Shown here piece by piece: positions 4,901-9,310 of a DNA stretch of 9,310 nt. The DNA lies in assembly GCA_023460255.1 (NCBI GenBank), contig JAEWQZ010000314.1, positions 1 to 9,310 on the forward strand, given 5' to 3'. The translations under genes and the position numbers were made by a program. The first letter of the stretch is position 1. Every line of letters begins with the position of its first letter. This stretch comes from Actinomycetes bacterium (GTDB taxonomy: Bacteria > Actinomycetota > Actinomycetes > Actinomycetales > Cellulomonadaceae). Under the pieces are notes generated by a model, which worked only from the letters and a program-made list of their open reading frames with translations, made no database searches and was not told where the DNA came from.

Positions 4901-7800
4901 TCAAGGTCGCCCACGACAGGTCCTGGGACGAGAACTACGGCGTCGGCGGGGCGCCCGGCGGGGCGAACATCCCGTTCAGCGCCCCGGGCGGCAAGCCTGT
5001 GACGTTCACCTACGACATCGCCACGCACGTGCTGACGATCGAGGTGTCCGACCCACCGCTGCCCGGCCTCGGCCAGCAGCAGGCCCACTGGGTCGACGCC
5101 GGCACGATGGCCTGGCCGGCCGACCTGCTCGGCGGGGCCGACGCGGCGGACCTCGAGTGGCGGCTGCACCGCGCGCCCGACGGCTCCCTCGAGGTGGCCG
5201 ACGGGGCCGTCGAGGGCGGCGAGGCGACCGACCTGACCCTCGTGCCCGGCGGGCTCACCGAGGACCATCTCGAGCGGTTCCCCCAGCTCGCGGGCTACGT
5301 CGCGCTCGGCGTCGACGCGAGCCGGTCCGAGGTCGAGGCGTGGCTGCGCGGCGAGCTCCTCGTCGGGCAGTACGACGCCGGCGACGACACCCTCACCGCG
5401 GTGACCGGCGTGCAGGTCCCCGGCGTCCTCGACGACCTGTTCGCCGCCGACGCCGCCGACCGTGCCCTCGGCGCGACGTGGGGGCACGGGCACCGGCCGA
5501 CGCTGGCGGTGTGGGCCCCGACGGCCCAGGACGTCGTCCTGCTGCGCTGGCCGGACGCACCGGGCCGCAGCACCGCCGTCGACCTGACGGCCGAGCCCGT
5601 GCGCCACGAGATGGTGCGGGCCGACGACGGCACGTGGACGGTGCGCGGGCACCCGACCTGGGAGGACGACGCCTACCTGTTCGAGGTGACCGTCTACGCG
5701 CCGAGCACCGACGCCGTCGAGGTCAACCGGGTGACCGACCCGTACTCCGTGGCGCTGACCGTCAACTCCACGCACTCGGTGCTGGTGGACCTCGACGACC
5801 GGGACCTGGCACCGCGTGAGTGGCGGTTCGCGAAGCAGCCGGTGGTCGAGCCCGTGGACCAGACGATCTACGAGCTCCACGTGCGGGACTTCTCCATCGG
5901 CGACCTCACGGTGCCGGCGAACCTGCGGGGCACGTACCTCGCCTTCGCACAGCGGGGCAGCGACGGGCGTGAGCACCTGCGCGACCTCGCCGACGCCGGT
6001 CTTACGACCGTGCACCTCCTGCCGACGTTCGACATCGCGACCATCGAGGAGGACCGCAGCGCCCAGGCGACGCCGCCGTGCGACCTCGAGTCGTTCGCTC
6101 CGGACTCGACGGAGCAGCAGGCCTGCATCGACCCGATCCGCGACGCCGACGGGTTCAACTGGGGCTACGACCCCCTGCACTGGTCGGCGCCGGAGGGTTC
6201 CTACGCCACCGACCCGCACGGCGGGGCCCGGGTCGCGGAGTTCCGCACCATGGTGGGTGCGCTGCACGCCGACGGGCTCCAGGTGGTGCTCGACCAGGTG
6301 TTCAACCACACCAACTCGAGCGGGCAGGACGACCTGTCGGTCCTCGACCGCGTCGTGCCGGGCTACTACCACCGGCTCAACGCGGTCGGCGCGGTGGAGA
6401 CCTCCACCTGCTGCCAGAACATCGCCACCGAGCACGCGATGGCCGAGAAGATGATGGTCGACTCGGTCGTCGTGTGGGCGCGGGACTACAAGGTCGACGG
6501 CTTCCGCTTCGACCTCATGGGGCACCACTCGCGGGAGACGATGCTCGCGGTGCGGGCGGCCCTCGACGAGCTCGACAGGTGGCGCGACGGCGTCGACGGC
6601 GAGCGCGTGTACCTGTACGGCGAGGGCTGGAACTTCGGTGAGGTGGCGGACAACCGTCTGTTCACCCAGGCCACGCAGGGCCAGCTGGGCGGGACCGGGA
6701 TCGGCACGTTCAGCGACCGGTTGCGCGACGCCGTCCGCGGCGGCGGCCCGTTCGACGAGGACCCGCGGATCCAGGGCTTCGGCTCGGGCGCGTACGTCGA
6801 CCCGAACGGTGCGCCCGTGAACGGCGACGAGGCGGCCCAGCTCGCGCGGGCGCAGCACGCCGCCGACCTGGTCCGCCTCGGCCTGGCCGGGAACCTGCGG
6901 GACTACGCGTTCCTGACCAGTGCCGGCGTCGTGCAGACCGGCGCCGAGCTGGACTACAACGGTCAGCCCGCCGGGTACGCCACCTCGCCGGAGGAGGTGA
7001 TCACCTACGTCGACGCCCACGACAACGAGACCCTGTGGGACGCGTTGACGCTCAAGCTCCCCACGGACACCCCGATGGACGAGCGGGTGCGGATGAACAC
7101 CCTGTCGCTGGCCACGACGGCGCTGGCCCAGACCCCGTCGTTCTGGCACGCGGGCGCTGACCTGCTGCGCAGCAAGTCGCTCGACCGGAACTCCTACAAC
7201 TCCGGGGACTGGTTCAACACGCTGGACTGGACGGGCGCGGACAACGGGTTCGGCCACGGCCTGCCGCCGGCGGCCGACAACGAGGCGAAGTGGCCGTTCC
7301 AGCAGCCGCTGCTCGCCGACCCGGCCCTGCAGCCGACCGCCGAGGACGTGTCCACCGCCACCGCCGCGGCGCAGGACCTGCTGCGGCTGCGCTTCTCGAC
7401 CGAGCTGTTCCGGCTCGGCGACGCGGGGCTGATCGAGCAGAAGGTGAGCTTCCCGGGCAGCGGGCCGGACGCGGACCCCGGCGTGGTCGTCATGCGGATC
7501 GACGACACCGTCGGCCGCGACGTCGACCGGCGGCTCGACGGGGTGCTCGTCGTGCTCAACGCGACGCCCGACGAGGTGAGCGTGCCGATCGCCGAGCTGG
7601 CGGGTGACAGGTACGCGCTGTCGTCGGTCCAGGCACGCGGCAGCGACGACGTCGTGCGCGACACCACGTGGGACCGGGCGACCGGGACGGTGACGGTGCC
7701 CGCGCGGACCGTCGCGGTGCTCGTCGACGACCAGCAGCAGCGGCCGTGGTGGGACTGGCGCTGGCCGTGGGAGGGGGGCTGGCACTGGCCGTGGTCGTGA
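1918..7800 (+). CDS. pulA: Secreted bifunctional alpha-amylase / pullulanase (double GH13, three X25 modules)
   Basis: A 1960-residue extracellular enzyme for starch, glycogen or pullulan. Residues 1-50 are a signal peptide: a basic stretch RSPRRLPAR, a hydrophobic core, and likely cleavage in TTSAAAA before VSAALVG. An X25 module covers about 52-144. GH13 domain 1 (about 172-640) opens with FYFVMTDRFANADPTND. Its region I is DIITNH (294-299), nucleophile Asp428 lies in GFRIDTAKH, acid/base Glu462 in FGEVYD, and Asp532 in FLGNHD. The KH after the nucleophile is typical of alpha-1,4 amylases. A beta C-domain (about 640-722), an Ig/Fn3-like segment (about 728-830), a Pro-rich linker and two X25 modules (about 848-940 and 946-1044) follow. 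The second half has a pullulanase N-domain (from about 1060), a CBM48-like domain (from about 1186) and a GH13 barrel. That barrel shows FNWGYDP (1413-1419), DQVFNH (1459-1464), Asp1532 in GFRFDLMGHH, Glu1569 in YGEGWNF and Asp1702 in DAHDN. The STCCQN...EH element and a DUF3372-like C-domain point to the GH13_13 pullulanase/limit-dextrinase group. A Trp-rich tail ends the protein. Both active sites look complete; bifunctionality itself is inferred. Confidence 0.92.
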   Translation: MSAAARPVPAPSARSPRRLPARTAVAAATALGVSLVGAVVLVPTTSAAAAVSAALVGDLQSELGCPGDWQPDCTFTELEPTGEPGIFAAEFTVPGGRWEYKVALNDTWDESYGRDGGADNAPLELGGPARLRVVYDDTTHRTALVPLDLAGEYTAADDALVAEPVRQAGSTEQFYFVMTDRFANADPTNDTGGLTGDRLETGFDPTDKGFYLGGDLAGLRDRLDYIEGLGASAIWLTPSFKNRPVQGTGADVSAGYHGYWITDFTQIDPHLGTNAELEAFIDDAHDRGIKVYFDIITNHTADVIAYAEGQYSYIDQATSPYYLADGVTPFDPADYAGGDDFPVLDPVASFPYTPVVDPADADVKVPAWLNDVTLYHNRGNSTYSGESTTYGDFSGLDDLMTEHPTVVDGFVEVYTDWIDLGIDGFRIDTAKHVNFEFWEEWTTEVLDYAHAAGKPEFFMFGEVYDADPAKLSPYVRRTDMNSVLDFTFQSAASTFARGFSPDALRQLFAGDDMYTTPTTSASALPTFLGNHDMGRIGYFVAGDGDGLARSELAHSLMYLTRGQPVVYYGDEQGFVGLGGDKSARQTLFASQVEEYTSQQLLTGEAVGSVDRFDTDAQLYEHIAALADLRAGTPALESGAQIERPVTGPGEDSVYAFSRVDADERVEHLVAVNNATASATVTVDTLTPGAGFTSLLGGHAAVTADADGLVTLAVPALSAVVLVADADVAAGANQIVVDLPTPGAALSGLTPVRADVDDVWAQTSFAYRLVGSDEWTPLGTAETTTPRVFHDVAGLRAGALVEYRAVTTDAAGTRLAASTYGSVGLAVDGVVPDDPEEPGPGTGRTDITVSIPGTLNSELGCPGDWQPECEAIRLPHVGNGVYAGTFTVPAGDWLYKIAINGSWDENYGAGGVPGGDNVPFTLAAETAVTFVYDDATKWFTSSAQGPLITLPGSYQSEVGCPGDWQPECLVTSLQDPDGDGVHTYTTAAIPAGAWEVKVAHDRSWDENYGVGGAPGGANIPFSAPGGKPVTFTYDIATHVLTIEVSDPPLPGLGQQQAHWVDAGTMAWPADLLGGADAADLEWRLHRAPDGSLEVADGAVEGGEATDLTLVPGGLTEDHLERFPQLAGYVALGVDASRSEVEAWLRGELLVGQYDAGDDTLTAVTGVQVPGVLDDLFAADAADRALGATWGHGHRPTLAVWAPTAQDVVLLRWPDAPGRSTAVDLTAEPVRHEMVRADDGTWTVRGHPTWEDDAYLFEVTVYAPSTDAVEVNRVTDPYSVALTVNSTHSVLVDLDDRDLAPREWRFAKQPVVEPVDQTIYELHVRDFSIGDLTVPANLRGTYLAFAQRGSDGREHLRDLADAGLTTVHLLPTFDIATIEEDRSAQATPPCDLESFAPDSTEQQACIDPIRDADGFNWGYDPLHWSAPEGSYATDPHGGARVAEFRTMVGALHADGLQVVLDQVFNHTNSSGQDDLSVLDRVVPGYYHRLNAVGAVETSTCCQNIATEHAMAEKMMVDSVVVWARDYKVDGFRFDLMGHHSRETMLAVRAALDELDRWRDGVDGERVYLYGEGWNFGEVADNRLFTQATQGQLGGTGIGTFSDRLRDAVRGGGPFDEDPRIQGFGSGAYVDPNGAPVNGDEAAQLARAQHAADLVRLGLAGNLRDYAFLTSAGVVQTGAELDYNGQPAGYATSPEEVITYVDAHDNETLWDALTLKLPTDTPMDERVRMNTLSLATTALAQTPSFWHAGADLLRSKSLDRNSYNSGDWFNTLDWTGADNGFGHGLPPAADNEAKWPFQQPLLADPALQPTAEDVSTATAAAQDLLRLRFSTELFRLGDAGLIEQKVSFPGSGPDADPGVVVMRIDDTVGRDVDRRLDGVLVVLNATPDEVSVPIAELAGDRYALSSVQARGSDDVVRDTTWDRATGTVTVPARTVAVLVDDQQQRPWWDWRWPWEGGWHWPWS
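2071..2349 (+). repeat. X25 module, copy 1
   Basis: Residues about 52-144 of the amylase-pullulanase. The core reads LQSELGCPGDWQPDC, then an FTVPGGRWEYKVALNDTWDESYG stretch and VVYDDTTH. This is the X25 (BaPul-like) beta-sandwich seen in bacterial pullulanases, thought to help bind starch or act as a spacer. Cys65 and Cys73 flank the PGDWQP turn and probably form a disulphide. It precedes the amylase domain, unlike the other two copies. In place of the GG-x-PGG loop of copies 2 and 3 it has the shorter RDGGAD. Confidence 0.75.
4459..4737 (+). repeat. X25 module, copy 2
   Basis: Residues about 848-940. It reads LNSELGCPGDWQPEC, then VPAGDWLYKIAINGSWDENYG, GAGGVPGGDNVPF and FVYDDATKWF. It repeats copy 1 and is followed directly by copy 3, so the pair is a tandem duplication joining the two catalytic halves. 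The conserved Cys pair around PGDWQP is kept. At DNA level its start (GAGCTCGGCTG) is the same as in copy 1, although the two copies lie about 2.4 kb apart. Confidence 0.75.
4753..5049 (+). repeat. X25 module, copy 3
   Basis: Residues about 946-1044. It reads YQSEVGCPGDWQPEC, then SLQDPDGDGVHTYTTAAIPAG, WEVKVAHDRSWDENYG, GVGGAPGGANIPF and FTYDIATHVLTIEV. The insertion DPDGDG makes it slightly longer than copies 1 and 2; this Asp-rich loop could bind calcium, though that is a guess. It leads through a short Pro linker into the pullulanase half at QQQAHWVD. Confidence 0.75.
7732..7797 (+). other. Trp-rich C-terminal tail of the amylase-pullulanase
   Basis: After the last pullulanase C-domain strand (PARTVAVLVDD) the protein adds QQQRP and then 16 residues, 1944-1959, of which 8 are Trp. 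The motif WxWPW occurs twice, as WRWPW (1947-1951) and WHWPW (1955-1959), separated by EGG, and the protein ends in Ser at 1960. In the DNA, GGCCGTGG occurs three times (7742, 7763, 7787), and CTGGCCGTGG occurs at 7761 and 7785, suggesting growth by short-repeat duplication. No LPxTG or hydrophobic membrane anchor is present. The function is unknown. Confidence 0.8.
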
Positions 7801-7806
7801 GCCGAC

Positions 7807-7835
7807 CCGGCGGCCTGACCATCTGAGGCCGCCGG
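7807..7835 (+). terminator. Hairpin terminator of the amylase-pullulanase gene
   Basis: CCGGCGGCCT (7807-7816) pairs perfectly with AGGCCGCCGG (7826-7835) around a 9-base loop. It starts 7 bases after the TGA at 7798-7800. There is no T-tract, as is common for terminators in high-GC actinobacteria. Confidence 0.7.
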
Positions 7836-7895
7836 CGGGAGCCGCCCCCTGCCCGGCCCCCGCCACTGGCTCCGTCGCCCCCCGACCTGCCGGTC

Positions 7896-7970
7896 CCCGG
7901 CCCGCGTCAGCGGCCGGGACACGGGGGACGACGTCGGCACCGGGTCCGCCCGGCCCGGTGCCTGACGCGG
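7896..7970. other. Cluster of inverted repeats in the convergent intergenic region
   Basis: Three pairings are visible. CCCGGCC (7896-7902) pairs with GGCCGGG (7912-7918). GGCACCGGG (7936-7944) pairs with CCCGGTGCC (7954-7962) around a 9-base loop. CCGCGTCAG (7902-7910) pairs with CTGACGCGG (7962-7970). The first and third overlap and exclude each other. The region encodes nothing I can support and probably acts as backup termination between convergent genes, or is only GC-rich symmetry. Confidence 0.4.
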
Positions 7971-8019
7971 TGGCCCCCCCAGGGGCGACCCCGGACGGGC
8001 CCCCCACCTCCGTCTGGAG

Positions 8020-8058
8020 CGTCCCCGGTCCGGACGTGCTCCGCCCGGACCGGGGACG
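8020..8058 (-). terminator. Hairpin terminator of the xylanase gene
   Basis: CGTCCCCGGTCCGG (8020-8033) is the exact reverse complement of CCGGACCGGGGACG (8045-8058), giving a perfect 14-bp stem and an 11-base loop. It begins 19 bases after the xylanase stop when read on the minus strand. No T-tract follows. It could work in both directions and block read-through between the two convergent genes. Confidence 0.8.
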
Positions 8059-8077
8059 TGCTACGAGGTGCGGGCGA

Positions 8078-9310
8078 TCAGCCGACGTTGCAGCTGATCG
8101 ACGGCCACGTCCAGTTGCCACCGTGCTGCACGGTGAAGCCGAACGAGGTCGTCGCGCCCGGTGCGAGGTAGCCGTTGCCGGCGGGCCGCATGACCATCCG
8201 GTACTGGTCCGGCCACGTCGGCGAGCCGTTCCACGTGGCGATGATCCGCTGCGGGTACCGGACGATGACGTTCGAGGTCCAGCTCGTGATGGCCGTCGAA
8301 CCGGTGTTGCGGATCGTCACGGTGCCGTTGAACCGGTCGTTCCACTTCTGGCCCTCGGAGTACGTCGCCGAGCAGCTCGAGGTGCCCGGGTTCGTGGGGG
8401 TCGGGGTGGGCGTCGGCGTCGGCGTGGCGGTGGGCGTCGGCGTCGGCGTGGGCGTCGGCGTCGGGTTGGTGCCCGGGTTGGCCGGGTTGCCCTGGCCGGA
8501 GTTCAGCTGGTTGAGGACCGAGGTGTAGGCGGCCTTCTTGTTGCCCGAGCCGTCGAAGAGCAGCGGGGTGCCGCTGGCGCGCCACGAGTCGGAGTCGCGC
8601 ACGCCCCACACGGTGATGCCGGTGCAGCGGGAGACGGCCATGCAGGCCTGGATGACGCCCTGGTACTGCTGGGCCTGCGAGCTGCCGGAGCCCTCGATGT
8701 CGAGCTCGGTGATCTGCACGTCGACGCCGAGGTCGGCGAAGTTCTGCAGGGTCTCGTGGTAGTTCGACGGCACCGGGTTGCCCGAGTTGAAGTGGGCCTG
8801 GAAGCCGACGCAGTCGATCGGCACGCCGCGGGCCTTGAAGTCGCGGACCATGTTGTACACGGCCTGGGTCTTCGCGTGGCTCCAGTTGTCGGTGTTGTAG
8901 TCGTTGTAGCAGAGGATCGCGTTCGGGTCGGCGGCGCGGGCGGCCCGGAAGGCGGCCTCGATCCAGTCGTTGCCGGTGCGCTGCAGGTTGGAGTCGCGGC
9001 GGGCGCCGGAGCTGCCGTCGGCGAAGGCCTCGTTGACGACGTCCCAGGCGTAGATCTGGCCGCGGTAGTGCGTGGCGACGGCCGTGACGTGGTCGAGCAT
9101 GGCCTGGCGCAGCTGCGAGCCGGACATGTTCTGCATCCAGCCGGGCTGCTGCGAGTGCCAGGCCAGCGCGTGACCGCGGACCTGCTTGCCGTTCTGGCGC
9201 GCCCAGTTCACGATCCGGTCGCCCTGGCTGTAGTTGAACTGGTTCTGGTTGGGCTCGGTGGCGTCCATCTTCATCTCGTTCTCGGCCGTGATCATGTTGA
9301 ACTCACGGTT
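8078..9310 (-). CDS. Secreted GH10 endo-1,4-beta-xylanase with C-terminal CBM2 (5' end missing)
   Basis: The minus-strand frame is open from the right edge to TGA at 8078-8080, giving 410 residues. The start, signal peptide and first barrel strand lie beyond the window. The first visible residues, NREFNMITAENEMKMDATEP, are the GH10 strand-2 signature. Further GH10 marks are GHALAWHSQQPGW, WDVVNEAF with acid/base Glu (codon 9029-9031), NDYNTDN, VGFQAHF, ITELDIEG with nucleophile Glu (codon 8705-8707), and ITVWGVRDSDSWR near the barrel end. A Pro-Thr linker follows, then a roughly 100-residue family 2 carbohydrate-binding module. That module runs from SSCSATYSEGQKWNDRF through ITSWTSN and ATWNGSPTW to FGFTVQHGGNW and a closing SISC, with Cys near both ends for the usual disulphide. 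It hydrolyses the xylan backbone outside the cell, and the CBM2 tethers it to cellulose or xylan. The catalytic domain is of the streptomycete XlnA type. Any upstream regulatory site is outside the window. Confidence 0.95.
   Translation of the reverse strand, partial: NREFNMITAENEMKMDATEPNQNQFNYSQGDRIVNWARQNGKQVRGHALAWHSQQPGWMQNMSGSQLRQAMLDHVTAVATHYRGQIYAWDVVNEAFADGSSGARRDSNLQRTGNDWIEAAFRAARAADPNAILCYNDYNTDNWSHAKTQAVYNMVRDFKARGVPIDCVGFQAHFNSGNPVPSNYHETLQNFADLGVDVQITELDIEGSGSSQAQQYQGVIQACMAVSRCTGITVWGVRDSDSWRASGTPLLFDGSGNKKAAYTSVLNQLNSGQGNPANPGTNPTPTPTPTPTPTATPTPTPTPTPTNPGTSSCSATYSEGQKWNDRFNGTVTIRNTGSTAITSWTSNVIVRYPQRIIATWNGSPTWPDQYRMVMRPAGNGYLAPGATTSFGFTVQHGGNWTWPSISCNVG
8393..8464 (-). repeat. 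Pro-Thr linker repeat between GH10 and CBM2
   Basis: Twelve consecutive dipeptide units, six PT, one AT and five PT, flanked by Asn on each side and then by NPGT-type turns. The DNA is a 72-bp tract of near-perfect CCG-ACG / CCC-ACG hexamers. Such linkers keep secreted bacterial glycanase modules apart and are often O-glycosylated in cellulolytic actinomycetes. The hexamer repeats could vary in number by slippage. Confidence 0.9.

Noticed and set aside
6154..6174. FNWGYDP instead of YNWGYDP as a damaged pullulanase signature
   Set aside because: The Tyr/Phe swap is conservative, and Phe at this position is, from memory, normal in the GH13_13 pullulanase group. All catalytic residues are intact.
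1855..8121. A 2088-codon open frame on the minus strand opposite the amylase-pullulanase
   Set aside because: It mirrors the sense gene over its whole length, as expected when G/C-rich third positions remove stops from the antisense frame. Its translation is Arg/Val/Gly/His-rich with no recognisable domain, while the sense frame shows two complete GH13 enzymes.
8393..8464. CRISPR-like direct repeats
   Set aside because: The repeats are contiguous hexamers without unique spacers and lie in frame inside the xylanase linker.
8175..8528. A plus-strand frame encoding a Val-Gly repeat protein
   Set aside because: It is the antisense reading of the Pro-Thr linker and CBM2 of the xylanase. The Val-Gly repeat is the complement of the PT codons.

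Overview
The window is very GC-rich DNA with strong G/C bias at third codon positions, actinobacterial-type signal and lipoprotein leaders, and two large secreted polysaccharide-degrading enzymes. A GH10 xylanase joined by a Pro-Thr linker to a CBM2, next to a giant amylase-pullulanase, suggests a plant-polymer-degrading actinomycete of the Cellulomonas/Promicromonospora type. The genus is an inference from gene content and composition, not a measured match.

Layout, left to right. (1) The 3' end of a small DUF167 (YggU-like) gene on the + strand, cut by the left edge. (2) A + strand lipoprotein esterase of the esterase-D/feruloyl-esterase-like alpha/beta hydrolase family (353-1387) with a complete lipobox and a plausible Ser-Asp-His triad. 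(3) A small convergent minus-strand NTF2-like (DUF4440/SnoaL-type) gene (1409-1774). (4) A 143-base divergent intergenic region holding a LacI-type operator-like sequence, a candidate promoter and a perfect 14-bp palindrome. (5) A 1960-residue secreted two-catalytic-domain starch enzyme (1918-7800): signal peptide, X25 module, GH13 alpha-amylase, beta-rich domains, two further X25 modules, then a complete GH13_13-type pullulanase and a short Trp-rich tail. (6) A structured, gene-free 277-base convergent intergenic region with several perfect hairpins. (7) A minus-strand GH10 xylanase with CBM2 (8078 to the right edge), whose N-terminus lies outside the window.

Together the genes make an extracellular glycan-degradation neighbourhood. 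The amylase half would cut alpha-1,4 links and the pullulanase half alpha-1,6 branch links of starch, glycogen or pullulan. The xylanase would cut the xylan backbone, and the esterase might act at the cell surface on ester-decorated substrates. The operator-like site ahead of the amylase-pullulanase fits sugar-responsive LacI-family repression. No transporter or regulator gene lies inside the window.

I do not see a wholly new system such as a defence locus, CRISPR array or mobile element. The features most worth a second look are the Trp-rich C-terminal tail of the amylase-pullulanase with its repeated WxWPW motif, and the perfect palindrome between its putative promoter and start codon.
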